Notes: generated from the letters alone by a model not told the origin. A stretch of 64,000 nucleotides of DNA from an uncultured Blautia sp. (GCA_900551075.1 URVB01000002.1:1-64000); one strand, 5' to 3'; shown: positions 1-8,045, counted from the stretch's first letter. Program-made: numbers and translations.

Positions 1-99
1 TACAGTGACTTGTCGTCAGTTTCCTAACTTGACATTCGCTCCACGGAAAACCTGCCATTTGGCAGCAACCTCACGCTTCATTGCTATCATGTCACAGCA
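1..99 (-). ncRNA. Structured 5' leader, probably of an S10-type ribosomal protein operon
   Basis: Read on the minus strand, the RNA folds into a multi-branched element. A GTGAC/GTCAC closing stem (about 91-95 with 5-9) encloses an AGCAA/TTGCT hairpin, a perfect CTGCC-AAAT-GGCAG hairpin, and a GTC-AGTT/AACT-GAC hairpin with a GGAA-like loop. The conserved-looking GCGTGAGGTTGCTGCC block and the GGAGCGAATGTCAAG block match my memory of the Firmicutes leader in front of rpsJ, but I could not align it. It begins just downstream of a strong promoter and runs off the left edge, so the regulated gene is not visible. The structure is seen directly; the S10 assignment is inference. Another autogenous ribosomal-protein leader is the main alternative. 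Confidence 0.6.
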
Positions 100-105
100 T
101 GTATT

Positions 106-134
106 AGTATACACAAAGTCATTTTCCTTTGCAA
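106..134 (-). promoter_or_regulatory. Strong SigA-type promoter of the left-edge leader
   Basis: On the minus strand a TTGCAA -35 (129-134) stands exactly 17 bases from a TATACT -10 (106-111). A run of A and T tracts follows upstream at about 138-180, as in UP elements of strongly expressed ribosomal operons. Transcription would start near base 99 and enter the structured leader. Confidence 0.75.
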
Positions 135-192
135 GTGTTTTTTTTAAAAAATTTGTATTTTTTAGAAATTTTTAAATAAAGCATCCCCTTCC

Positions 193-228
193 CGCAAAAA
201 TCTAAAGGAGCTGTCCAAGGACAGCTCC
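193..228 (-). terminator. Terminator of the SipW-like gene
   Basis: A perfect 10-bp stem, GGAGCTGTCC/GGACAGCTCC, with a 2-base loop lies at 207-228. In the minus direction it is followed by TTTAGATTTTT. It sits directly after the stop codon of the minus-strand gene that ends at 238. Confidence 0.8.
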
Positions 229-237
229 CCGCAGTTC

Positions 238-1323
238 TTATTCTTCGTCTTCATATTCCTCATCATCGCCTCCGATAATATCGGAATAATCAAATAACGT
301 GACCTTTGTTATAGAGTCTCTGACAATTTCCGGAGCATCGCCCTCTCTCTTGGCCTTGTCAGCCAACTGTGCAGCAGACCATACCGGAATTGCCATTTTC
401 TTTATCTCGACGGGCTCCGGTTTTTTTTCGGCAACAGGCTTTCCGGGCTGCTTTACTTTCGGCAGTTCCTCCGCCATACGGGTCCTGGTCTTTGCCGAAG
501 CCTTTCTTGTTGGTCTTGGCTCCTCTGCTGTTGCGGCAGCAATCTCTTTTTTCAGCAGTTCATGCGCCTCACTGGTAGCTGCCTGCACATTCACCGGACG
601 CTCCTCCTGCTCCTCAGACTCAAACTCGTCCTCGTCCTCATAAACCTCATCTACAAACCCACCGGTCTTGACAATTTTTCTTGCTTTTTTCTTTTCTTTC
701 TTTTGCTCCTTTTTGCGGCCCTTTTCGCCCTTCAGAAGCTCTCTGTCCTCTTCGCGCATACGCTTTTCACGTGCTTTTTCTTCACGCTTCAGCTCTTTTG
801 CACTCTTCACATAGCCAGGCTCCAGATCATCGTCTTCATAATCATCACCGGGATCCTTTTTCCAAAGCTCTGCAATCACATACAGAATAATCAGGAATAA
901 AACAACAAGTCCCAAGATAATCAAACCTTCAATGCTCTGTGTCGCCACAAGCAGATAACCCAGGTAGCCGATGGTGATCACAACCTTCGGTACACGGTTC
1001 TTCACTGCAACAGTAATCGTATCGGAACCGGACACGGTTGGATCCACTACTGTACCTGTATGGTTTTCAAGATCGAGACTCGCAATATTATAACGGTATA
1101 CCTTAGAATCTTCCTGCACAAGAATCGGAGTACCAATGGCTACTTCCTCGGTTTTTACCGGAATTGCATAGGTTACGGAACCCACAGGGAGATTCGTTGC
1201 TTTATCAGAGCTGTCCATGATCACAGTTGTAATACCCCAAAACGGCGGCAGGGCCAAGCCTAAAACGCAAATGATGGTACATATCACAACGAAATGTACA
1301 ATAAATTTTAAAAACCTCGACAT
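238..1323 (-). CDS. SipW/S26-like membrane protein with charged C-terminal tail, probably inactive as a peptidase
   Basis: This 361-residue protein has an N-terminal membrane segment (about 7-28), an outside domain (about 30-120), a second membrane segment (about 127-152) and a long highly charged cytoplasmic tail rich in KKEKK and EDE stretches. The outside domain resembles SipW-type signal peptidases: an LPVGS block, a region like GDVI, and VPKVVITIGYLGYLL just before the membrane, matching the family's hydrophobic end. Where active enzymes have the catalytic Ser of SGSMEP, the aligned stretch reads DSSDKAT with Asp at the Ser position. I therefore infer a non-catalytic relative. It is monocistronic, with its own promoter (1400-1428) and terminator. 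Function is unknown; the family match is by eye and moderately sure. Confidence 0.55.
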   Translation of the reverse strand: MSRFLKFIVHFVVICTIICVLGLALPPFWGITTVIMDSSDKATNLPVGSVTYAIPVKTEEVAIGTPILVQEDSKVYRYNIASLDLENHTGTVVDPTVSGSDTITVAVKNRVPKVVITIGYLGYLLVATQSIEGLIILGLVVLFLIILYVIAELWKKDPGDDYEDDDLEPGYVKSAKELKREEKAREKRMREEDRELLKGEKGRKKEQKKEKKKARKIVKTGGFVDEVYEDEDEFESEEQEERPVNVQAATSEAHELLKKEIAAATAEEPRPTRKASAKTRTRMAEELPKVKQPGKPVAEKKPEPVEIKKMAIPVWSAAQLADKAKREGDAPEIVRDSITKVTLFDYSDIIGGDDEEYEDEE

Positions 1324-1399
1324 TCGTATATTCCTCGCTTCTGCTTTAATAATGTAAAACTACTGGTTTTGACAAACTGCGTTTGCCGTTTATGCATTC

Positions 1400-1436
1400 A
1401 TTATACCTTGTTTTTTTCTTTCGGTCAACTTATAAT
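1400..1436. promoter_or_regulatory. Overlapping divergent promoters
   Basis: Two promoters occupy the same 37 bp. Leftward: -35 TTGACC (1423-1428, minus strand), 17-base spacer, -10 TATAAT (1400-1405), for the SipW-like gene. Rightward: -35 TTGTTT (1408-1413), 17-base spacer, -10 TATAAT (1431-1436), for the PAP2 gene. Each -35 lies within the spacer of the other, so RNA polymerase could hold only one at a time. Confidence 0.7.
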
Positions 1437-1468
1437 ATCCCTAGTATACGAAGAAAGGACCTGATTTT

Positions 1469-2380
1469 ATGGAATTTTTGCAATTTTTAGCACAATACAG
1501 AACCCCTGCAGGTAACATACTCTTCCAGGGAATCACCTATCTTGCACAGGAAATTTTCGTAGTGGCTGTCATCTGCTGGATGTATTGGTGTTCCAACAAA
1601 CGCTTTGCTTATTCTCTGGGATTTACCTATTTCACTTCCGGACTTTTGATTCAAGGCTTCAAAATTACCTTCCGGATTCCGCGGCCATGGGTTCTGAATC
1701 CTGATTTCCATGCGGTCCCTTCCGCGCTTCCGGGAGCCACCGGATATTCCTTCCCAAGCGGACACACCCAGAGCATCACCGCACTTTTCGGTACTGTCGC
1801 CGTATATCTGAAGAAAACCGCCGGAAGGATTTTGTGCTTTCTTTTGATATTTGCAGTCATGTTCTCCCGCATGTACCTGGGCTGCCATACACCAAAGGAT
1901 GTATGTGTTTCCTTTGCTGTTACTATGGCCTGTGTTCTACTGAATTACTATTTCTTCCATATAAGGGGAAATCTGAATGGAAAAGAAGGGATCACCGCCG
2001 TACTTATGGCCGCAGCATGTCTGCTGCTCTGTACATATGCGGCCGTTCTGGAAAGAAACAAAATCATTGACATCGCCTATGCCGAAGACTGCCTGAAAGC
2101 ATCCGGTGCAGGCACGGCATTTGCCATTGGCTATTATACGGAAAAAAGATATATCCGTTTTGACCTGCCGCATACTCTGAAAGAAAAGCTCCTTCGATTG
2201 ATCATCGGTCTTGCAGCAGCGCTTCTTCTGCAGCAAGGTCTTAAGCCGGTCCTGGGAAGCTCACTGTGGGCATCCTTCTTTCGCTATTTTCTTGTTGTGG
2301 CTTGGATTCTGATGTTTTATCCGCTGCTCTTTTCCAAAATTCCCAAAGCGGCAAAACAGCAGTTCTTACGGAAGACCTGA
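1469..2380 (+). CDS. PAP2-superfamily membrane phosphatase
   Basis: The 303-residue product carries all three PAP2 phosphatase signatures in order: KITFRIPRP (the KX6RP motif, about 66-74), PSGHT (about 97-101, with the active-site His) and SRMYLGCHTPKDV (SRXYLGXHXXXDV, about 132-144, with the nucleophilic His). About eight hydrophobic segments follow or flank them, as expected for a polytopic enzyme acting on phosphatidate, undecaprenyl pyrophosphate or a related lipid phosphate. The substrate cannot be told from sequence. The start is supported by AGAAAGGA upstream. A bidirectional terminator follows. It is monocistronic and divergent from the SipW-like gene. Confidence 0.88.
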   Translation: MEFLQFLAQYRTPAGNILFQGITYLAQEIFVVAVICWMYWCSNKRFAYSLGFTYFTSGLLIQGFKITFRIPRPWVLNPDFHAVPSALPGATGYSFPSGHTQSITALFGTVAVYLKKTAGRILCFLLIFAVMFSRMYLGCHTPKDVCVSFAVTMACVLLNYYFFHIRGNLNGKEGITAVLMAAACLLLCTYAAVLERNKIIDIAYAEDCLKASGAGTAFAIGYYTEKRYIRFDLPHTLKEKLLRLIIGLAAALLLQQGLKPVLGSSLWASFFRYFLVVAWILMFYPLLFSKIPKAAKQQFLRKT

Positions 2381-2416
2381 ATGGGTTCCTTCCTATTATA
2401 TATATTATTTTGAAAT

Positions 2417-2470
2417 AAAAAAGCACTGCCTCGGAAGCGGTCTTCCTTCCCGGCAATGCTTTTTGTTTTT
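2417..2470. terminator. Bidirectional terminator between PAP2 and crh genes
   Basis: An A-tract, an AAGCACTGCC/GGCAATGCTT stem around an inner CGGAAG/CTTCC helix, and a T-tract make a terminator usable on both strands. It separates the convergent PAP2 gene and the murB-rapZ-whiA-crh operon. Confidence 0.8.
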
Positions 2471-2488
2471 CAGCTACCCATGATCGAA

Positions 2489-2743
2489 TTATTGATTACT
2501 TAAATATTTTTCAATGCTGGACATTGCAGCTTCCTCATCTTCTCCATTTGCAGAAAGAGTAATTTCCTCTCCTGAATCCAGGCCCAATGTCATCATACCC
2601 ATGATACTCTTAGCATTCACTTTCTTTTTGCCAATCTCTACATAAATCTCACTGTTAAACTGACTTGCCACCTGCACCAATTGTGCTACCGGACGAGCTT
2701 CAAGTCCAGTGGATAAATTAATTGTGATTGGTTTTTTAATCAT
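2489..2743 (-). CDS. crh: Crh-like catabolite-repression HPr (Glu at position 15)
   Basis: This 84-residue protein has the HPr fold sequence. The usual TGLHARP active-site loop reads TGLEARP, so the phosphorylatable His15 is Glu15. The regulatory serine is kept: Ser46 in VNAKSIMG. That combination is the hallmark of Crh (Gln15 in Bacillus), which cannot take part in PTS phosphotransfer but is phosphorylated on Ser46 by HPr kinase and co-activates CcpA. The position directly after whiA, with an ATGA overlap (2740-2743), matches the Bacillus yvcJ-yvcK-yvcL-crh block. It should not be called ptsH. Glu15 instead of Gln might mimic a charged state; that is inference. Confidence 0.85.
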   Translation of the reverse strand: MIKKPITINLSTGLEARPVAQLVQVASQFNSEIYVEIGKKKVNAKSIMGMMTLGLDSGEEITLSANGEDEEAAMSSIEKYLSNQ

Positions 2744-3687
2744 AATAACTCCTCCTTGTTTTCCCGCAATTCATCTGCAATACCGCTCAGCTTACGCAAA
2801 CGGTGATTCACTCCAGACTTACCCACCTGCGGGGTTAACATCATACCTAATTCTTTTAATGTAGCCTCCGGATACTGCAGCCTTAGTTCCGCGATTTCAG
2901 CAAGACCTTCATTCAGGCTCTGAAAGCCAACTTTCCTTTGGATTAATTTTATGTCTTCAATCTGCTTAACTGCTGCATTTACCGTTTTATTGATATTGGC
3001 CGTTTCACAATTTACTTTCCGGTTGACAGAATTACGCATTTCCTTCAAAATCCGGATATTTTCCAGGTTCATCAATGCCACATTCGCTTCCATAATCGCA
3101 AGCATATCCACAATCTGCGCACCTTCCTTCACATAGACCACATATGATTTCTTGCGCCGCACTATTTTGGCATCAATTTGGAAACTACAGATAATCTCCT
3201 GCAGTTGTTGGGCTTTTTGTTCATCCGCACAAACAATTTCAAAGTGATATCCCTTCTCAGGGTCACTGATTGAACCGGATGACAAAAAGGCACCTCGGAT
3301 GAACGCTCTTTTACAACAGCTATGCTGTGTAATTAAAGCATTCCGAAAAAAAAGCGTTCCTCCATCCGTCCCATTCACCAAAAGTTTCGTCCCCTGAAGT
3401 ACAGCCTGTATCTGCTCCGGATCCGCTATTTCCACAAAATATACCTTTCCTTTCTTCACGTGACTTTTTTCGCGAATGGATAGTTCTGTCTCTATATTAA
3501 ATGTTTTTTGTAATAATGTAAAGTACTTTCTTGCCACTGCAGCATTTTCCGTTTGCAAACACAGTTTTTGCGGCCCTTTCATCCTCCCGCAGGCACTCAA
3601 AAAAGCGGCAGTCTCTGCAATTCGGCAGTGTCTCGCAGTACCAATCTGCCTGGAAAGTTCTTCTTTCACCATCCCTGAAAAAGACAT
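2740..3687 (-). CDS. whiA: WhiA, DNA-binding regulator
   Basis: WhiA (YvcL in Bacillus) combines a degenerate LAGLIDADG homing-endonuclease fold with a C-terminal helix-turn-helix. It is involved in sporulation control in Streptomyces and in cell division and chromosome segregation in Bacillus. Here the N-terminus MSFSGMVKEEL, the middle GAFLSSGSISDPEKGYHFEI block and the C-terminal LGMMLTPQVGKSGVNHRL helix-turn-helix are typical. The product is 315 residues. I chose the ATG at 3687 because AGAGG lies 7 bases upstream and it gives the family N-terminus. An ATG at 3702 overlaps the rapZ stop as ATGA and would add five residues. The gene is translationally coupled to crh downstream. Confidence 0.93.
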   Translation of the reverse strand: MSFSGMVKEELSRQIGTARHCRIAETAAFLSACGRMKGPQKLCLQTENAAVARKYFTLLQKTFNIETELSIREKSHVKKGKVYFVEIADPEQIQAVLQGTKLLVNGTDGGTLFFRNALITQHSCCKRAFIRGAFLSSGSISDPEKGYHFEIVCADEQKAQQLQEIICSFQIDAKIVRRKKSYVVYVKEGAQIVDMLAIMEANVALMNLENIRILKEMRNSVNRKVNCETANINKTVNAAVKQIEDIKLIQRKVGFQSLNEGLAEIAELRLQYPEATLKELGMMLTPQVGKSGVNHRLRKLSGIADELRENKEELL

Positions 3688-3698
3688 TTCCCGACCTC

Positions 3699-4577
3699 TC
3701 ATTTCTTTAAAATAGAATCTTTTTCAATATCCCTGTGTTCCAGACGCAGCCCGTATTCCCTGGTCTCTAAAAGCCGTTCATACAAAACCCGCGCAAGCGT
3801 CACAGACCGATGCTTACCGCCTGTACATCCGATTGCGATCACAAGGTTTGTCTTCCCCTCTTTGACGTAATGGGGAATCAGAAATTTCACCATATCCTCA
3901 AGCCTGGCTGCAAATTCCCCGGCAGTTTCATTCTCCATAACGTAGCGAAACACACCCTCATCCATCCCTGTTAAAGGCCGAAGCTCGTCCACATAATACG
4001 GATTCGGCAAAAAACGGACATCAAACACAAGGTCTGCATCCACCGGAATGCCGTATTTAAAACCGAAGGACAACACAGAAATCACAAGATTGTGAAATTT
4101 TCCATTGTCCACAAAAATCTTATCCACTTCTTTTTTCAGTTCCCTTGTCAGAAGATGCGTCGTATCGATGATATAATCCGCTCTTTTTTTCAGGAACTTC
4201 GTTTTTTCCCGCTCCAGGCGAATTCCATCATCCACTCTTCCGGACATGGCAAGCGGATGACTCCGCCTGGATTCCTTGTACCGCTTCACCAGGACTCTGT
4301 CCTCCGCATCCAAAAACAAGATTTCAAAATTATATCCTGCAGCCTTCATCCGGTCCAGAACCACTTCCAGTTCATCCAATGCCCGGCCGCTTCTGGCATC
4401 TATGCCTATAGCCGCATTTTGTACATCCTCGCCCTGCATCCCTGCCATCAGGGATGCAAACTTCTCTATCAACGGAATCGGTAAATTATCCACACAAAAA
4501 TACTGTGCATCCTCCAACATCTTCAACGCAGATGTCTTACCCGCTCCTGATACTCCCGTCACAATAACAAGCCGCAT
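3699..4577 (-). CDS. rapZ: RapZ/YvcJ nucleotide-binding protein
   Basis: The 292-residue P-loop protein has Walker A GVSGAGKT at residues 8-15 and the conserved C-terminal IGCTGGKHRSV block that is diagnostic of the RapZ/YvcJ family. RapZ binds GlmZ/GlmY small RNAs in enterobacteria. YvcJ in Bacillus hydrolyses nucleotides and affects competence; no GlmZ exists there, so the role in this organism is open. The start has AGGAGATAACAT in front. It lies 3 bases after murB and overlaps whiA. The gluconeogenesis-related yvcK that usually sits between yvcJ and yvcL is missing here. Confidence 0.93.
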   Translation of the reverse strand: MRLVIVTGVSGAGKTSALKMLEDAQYFCVDNLPIPLIEKFASLMAGMQGEDVQNAAIGIDARSGRALDELEVVLDRMKAAGYNFEILFLDAEDRVLVKRYKESRRSHPLAMSGRVDDGIRLEREKTKFLKKRADYIIDTTHLLTRELKKEVDKIFVDNGKFHNLVISVLSFGFKYGIPVDADLVFDVRFLPNPYYVDELRPLTGMDEGVFRYVMENETAGEFAARLEDMVKFLIPHYVKEGKTNLVIAIGCTGGKHRSVTLARVLYERLLETREYGLRLEHRDIEKDSILKK

Positions 4578-4580
4578 ATG

Positions 4581-5501
4581 TTATCTCCTGTTGAAATCCC
4601 CTAAAAATTTTACTTCCGGCTCCAATGTTACGCCGAACTTTTCGTAGACCTTATTGGTGACAGCCTCCATCAAATCTCTGACATCCTTAGCGCTCGCACC
4701 TCCGGCATTGATCACAAAGCCGCAATGCTTCTCAGAAACCTGCGCGCCGCCCACACGGTAACCTCCAAGCCCGCTGTCCATGATCAGCTTTCCGGCAAAG
4801 TATCCCTCCGGCCGCTTAAAAGTACTTCCCGCACTCGGATATTCCAGCGGCTGCTTGCTGGTACGCATTTCCGTCAATTCACGGGTGCGGGCCTTAATCT
4901 CCTCTATATTTCCCTCCAAAAGAGAAATCACAGCACCAAGCACCAGGTATCCCGCAGTTTTTACTATACTGGTACGATATCCCATCTGCATATCTTTGAC
5001 AGGTATCTTCAGAATTTCTCCGGCGTTGGTCATGACCGTAACCTCTTCCAGAACATCCTTCATTTCCCCGCCGTATGCACCTGCATTCATCACAACTGCT
5101 CCGCCCAGGGTTCCCGGAATGCCTCCTGCAAACTCAAAGCCTGTCAGCGATGCGTTTTTAGCAGCCGCCGCAATTCCCGACAGAAGAGCACCGCAGGAAG
5201 CATATACCTTCGTCCCTTCTACTCTCACATGACTCATATTACGGTATAACTGTATAATCACTCCGCGGTATCCCTCATCACTCACCAGAAGATTGCTTCC
5301 ATTTCCCAGGATAAAATACGAAAGGGCTTCCTCTCTGCAGATTTCCAAAATCCGGGCGATCTGTTCATAGCTCTTAGGAATCAGAAAATAGTCTGCCGGT
5401 CCCCCGATCCGGAATGTCGTATGGCAGCTCATAGGCTCATCCACAAGTACCTGTTCTTCTCCAAGCAATTCACAAAATTTCTGTTTTATTTTTTGATTCA
5501 C
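4581..5501 (-). CDS. murB: UDP-N-acetylenolpyruvoylglucosamine reductase
   Basis: MurB reduces enolpyruvyl-UDP-GlcNAc with NADPH through FAD to give UDP-MurNAc, in the cytoplasmic stage of peptidoglycan synthesis. The 306-residue product has the FAD-binding IGGPADYF and GNGSNLLVSD, the GIPGTLGGAVVMNAGAYGGE block, YRTS, and the catalytic Ser loop YPSAGSTFKRP (about 219-229), followed by GGYRVGGAQVSEKH. The short form without the extra C-terminal domain is type II-like. The start codon is GTG, with GAGGAA about 9-10 bases upstream. It heads the rapZ-whiA-crh block. Confidence 0.95.
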   Translation of the reverse strand: MNQKIKQKFCELLGEEQVLVDEPMSCHTTFRIGGPADYFLIPKSYEQIARILEICREEALSYFILGNGSNLLVSDEGYRGVIIQLYRNMSHVRVEGTKVYASCGALLSGIAAAAKNASLTGFEFAGGIPGTLGGAVVMNAGAYGGEMKDVLEEVTVMTNAGEILKIPVKDMQMGYRTSIVKTAGYLVLGAVISLLEGNIEEIKARTRELTEMRTSKQPLEYPSAGSTFKRPEGYFAGKLIMDSGLGGYRVGGAQVSEKHCGFVINAGGASAKDVRDLMEAVTNKVYEKFGVTLEPEVKFLGDFNRR

Positions 5502-5583
5502 AGATTTTATTCCTCAATCTTTCCATTTTAATGATATATATGCTGAAAACACGGGGCTTTCATGCATCCTGTTTTTGGCAGTT

Positions 5584-6309
5584 TTATTTTTTCGGAATAT
5601 CTGCCAGCAAATCCTTTACAACCTCTCCCGCAATCATCAGACCGGCCACACTCGGCACAAAAGAAATGCTTCCCGGCACCGGGCGGTCCGTATTTCCTTT
5701 GCGTTCTCCATTATCAAGACCTTTAATCGGACGTTCCTTCGAAAAAAGCACCTTAACTTTACGGATTCCCCTTTTTCGCAGCTCTACACGAACAGCCTTT
5801 GCCAGCGGGCAGACACTCGTCTTCGAAATATCTGCGATTTCAAATCTGGAGGGATTCAGCTTATTCCCTGTTCCCATACAGGAAAGAATCGGCGTATTAC
5901 AGGCTTTCGCCTTCTCGATCAGCAGCAGCTTGGACGAAACCGTATCTATCGCATCCACAATATAATCATACGAACGAAAATCAAACATCCCCGCTGTATC
6001 TTCATTATAAAAAGTCTCATAGGTATGCACCAGAATTTCCTCGTCTATATCATAGATCCGATCCTTCGCAACCTGAACCTTGCTTTTGCCGACAGTAGAA
6101 TGCAATGCCAAAAGCTGCCTGTTTATATTCGTCAAGGATACCGCATCATGGTCCACCAGTGTCAGACTTCCCACACCGCAGCGCGCAAGAGCTTCCACAA
6201 CAAAAGAACCCACACCTCCCAGACCAAATACGGCAATCCTGGCCGTGCTCAATTTATCTACTCCTGCTTCTCCAAGCAGTATTTCCATACGGGAAAATGC
6301 GTCCTGCAT
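5584..6309 (-). CDS. tcdA: tRNA threonylcarbamoyladenosine dehydratase (TcdA, ThiF/MoeB-type E1 fold)
   Basis: The 241-residue protein starts with the family's RMEILLGEAGVDKL and the nucleotide-binding GLGGVGSFVVEALARCG, then DHDAVSLTNINRQ, which are adenylating residues of the ThiF/E1-like fold. The GTGNKLNPSRFEIADISKT and CPLAKAVR blocks are specific to TcdA/YgdL, which uses ATP to cyclise t6A37 of ANN-decoding tRNAs to ct6A. The start at 6309 has AGGAGG 7 bases upstream; an ATG 21 bases earlier lacks such a site and would place the Shine-Dalgarno inside the gene. It lies 82 bases before murB in the same direction and may share its promoter. Confidence 0.88.
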   Translation of the reverse strand: MQDAFSRMEILLGEAGVDKLSTARIAVFGLGGVGSFVVEALARCGVGSLTLVDHDAVSLTNINRQLLALHSTVGKSKVQVAKDRIYDIDEEILVHTYETFYNEDTAGMFDFRSYDYIVDAIDTVSSKLLLIEKAKACNTPILSCMGTGNKLNPSRFEIADISKTSVCPLAKAVRVELRKRGIRKVKVLFSKERPIKGLDNGERKGNTDRPVPGSISFVPSVAGLMIAGEVVKDLLADIPKK

Positions 6310-6351
6310 ACGCAAACCTCCTAGAACCATTATTTTGTAACAGTTTTTATA

Positions 6352-6380
6352 ATTATACTATTTGCCGGAGTAAATGTACA
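6352..6380 (-). promoter_or_regulatory. Promoter of the tcdA-murB-rapZ-whiA-crh run
   Basis: Minus strand: TGTACA (6375-6380), 17-base spacer, TATAAT (6352-6357), about 40 bases upstream of the tcdA start. Confidence 0.6.
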
Positions 6381-6525
6381 GGTATTCCTGTTTTTTTTAG
6401 AATTACCGCATATTTTTTTATAATTTCCGGATACTAAAATATATGCATAGACATATCGGCATCAAAGCAACGGATATTCCAAATAATATGTTATAAAAAA
6501 TTCAACCTGAAAGGAGAACCATCTC

Positions 6526-6942
6526 ATGTGGCAGCAGATTTTTCTTGGATTTCTAGGACTATGCGCAGGGGTTATCGTAGCCGGAGGTCTGGTCGGCCTG
6601 CTCATCGGTCTTTCTATTGTCCCCCGTTACGCAGGCATCACCCACACCTCGGACCATATTTTACTGTATGAGGATGTATCCCTTTTGGGCACAGTTTTAG
6701 GCAATCTCTATTTTTTATTCCGTTTTCCAATACCTCTTGGAAAACCTTTCCTGATACTCTACGGCACATTTTCCGGTATTTTCCTCGGCGGATGGATTCT
6801 TGCGCTTGCAGAAATGGCAGACGTGTTTCCAATTTTTTCGAGACGTATACGTCTTACGGAGGGCATGCCTGTCATCATTATCGCTGTGGCCCTCGGCAAA
6901 CTGCTCGGCTCCATGCTCTTCTATTACTATGGGTGGCAATGA
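6526..6942 (+). CDS. spoVAB: Stage V sporulation protein AB
   Basis: This 138-residue membrane protein has about four hydrophobic segments (near 5-30, 48-65, 75-95 and 112-134). It matches SpoVAB: a Gly-rich N-terminal helix followed by GLSIVPRYA, a YED segment, and the typical ALAEMADVFPIFSRRIRL loop. SpoVA proteins sit in the spore inner membrane and move dipicolinic acid during sporulation and germination; the exact role of AB is not known. AAAGGAG precedes the ATG. It stands apart from the other spoVA genes here: a convergent araC-type gene lies between it and spoVAC. It ends only 29 bases from the end of that gene. Confidence 0.85.
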   Translation: MWQQIFLGFLGLCAGVIVAGGLVGLLIGLSIVPRYAGITHTSDHILLYEDVSLLGTVLGNLYFLFRFPIPLGKPFLILYGTFSGIFLGGWILALAEMADVFPIFSRRIRLTEGMPVIIIAVALGKLLGSMLFYYYGWQ

Positions 6943-6971
6943 TTTTCCGCTCTCCATAATATCCCTGCCGC

Positions 6972-7958
6972 TTACAGAAGATGTGCCGGCATAGACTCCT
7001 GCCTTTTCACAGGCTTTTTTTGCTCCGGTACCTCTTCTGCTTTTTTCTTCAGGGGACAACCGGTGTCTGTCCTGTTCAGGTACCACCTGCGGTAATCTCC
7101 CGGTGCACATCCCATCTCTTTTCTGAATGTCTCCGCATAATAGCTGGAGCTTCCAAAACCATGCTGCAGTGCCACATCCGTAATACTGCCGGGCTTTTCC
7201 AAAAGCTTTGGAAGACTCTGCTCAATTCTGTATGCCTGCAGATATTCAAATGGCGTCTGCCCCATATGCTTTTTAAAAAATCTGCAGTACTCACCGCAGC
7301 TCACCTGACAGACTTCTGCCATTTCTCCCAGAGTGAGCTTCTCCTTATAGTGGCCATGAAGGTACTTCAGCATTTTATTCAGCTTTGCAGTTTCTCTCAG
7401 GGTACTCTTCTTCAGAGAAGGAGCAAGACGGACAAATTCTCTGTAGAGTTCTGCCCAAATCCGGCAAACAGCGCTTTTTAATTCCATCTCATAGCACAGA
7501 GGCTTCCTTACGGCCAATTCCTCCATACGGCAAAGAACGGTGACTATTTCTGCCTGTGCTCCTGTTTCACCTAATTTTAAATAAGGAAAATTCTCTGATT
7601 CGGTAATCGGAGCTATATATTTATTTGTCAAATACCCCTCTGCTCCATCACCGGCATATCCCTTTTCCAATGCAAACAACAGGAACTCACCGCCTCCCTT
7701 ACCGCTCCTCAGAAGACGAAAGAGGCTTCCCTGATTAACAAAAAGTCCCTCTCCGGCTCTAAGCTCCGCCTTTTCCTGATTGACCTGGCAGATCAGATTT
7801 CCCCGCAGCACACATAGAAAATGCAGCTCGTTTTCCATATTGGCAGACATATGTCCAAACTCCGCCTCTTCCAGGTTCATACGCCAAATTTCCATACCGT
7901 GGCTGTTTTTCCCTTTGAGAATGCGGCATACATTTCGCCCTGCATAAAAGTCCTTCAT
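6972..7958 (-). CDS. AraC-family transcriptional regulator
   Basis: The 328-residue product has an N-terminal cupin-like sensing half (about 1-150, including ELHFLCVLRGNLI and RAGEGLFVNQGSL) and a C-terminal double helix-turn-helix (about 195-295): LTLGEMAEVCQVSCGEYCRFFKKHMGQTP for the first and DVALQHGFGSSSYYAETFRKEMG for the second, ending PGDYRRW. A 30-residue Lys/Pro-rich tail follows. The ligand is unknown; most cupin AraC proteins of this kind sense sugars. It lies between spoVAB and spoVAC on the opposite strand, which is unusual company and gives no clue to its target. Confidence 0.88.
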   Translation of the reverse strand: MKDFYAGRNVCRILKGKNSHGMEIWRMNLEEAEFGHMSANMENELHFLCVLRGNLICQVNQEKAELRAGEGLFVNQGSLFRLLRSGKGGGEFLLFALEKGYAGDGAEGYLTNKYIAPITESENFPYLKLGETGAQAEIVTVLCRMEELAVRKPLCYEMELKSAVCRIWAELYREFVRLAPSLKKSTLRETAKLNKMLKYLHGHYKEKLTLGEMAEVCQVSCGEYCRFFKKHMGQTPFEYLQAYRIEQSLPKLLEKPGSITDVALQHGFGSSSYYAETFRKEMGCAPGDYRRWYLNRTDTGCPLKKKAEEVPEQKKPVKRQESMPAHLL

Positions 7959-8045
7959 TCACATATTCTCCTTCTGTGCTCCGCACCATTTTATAACTAT
8001 ATTCTCCATTATACGTAGAAAAAATAAAAAAGTCAAAAAAAGGAA

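Noticed and set aside
2489..2743. Phosphocarrier HPr (ptsH)
   Set aside because: His15 is replaced by Glu and the gene follows whiA, so it cannot be the PTS phosphocarrier; Crh-like is the better call.
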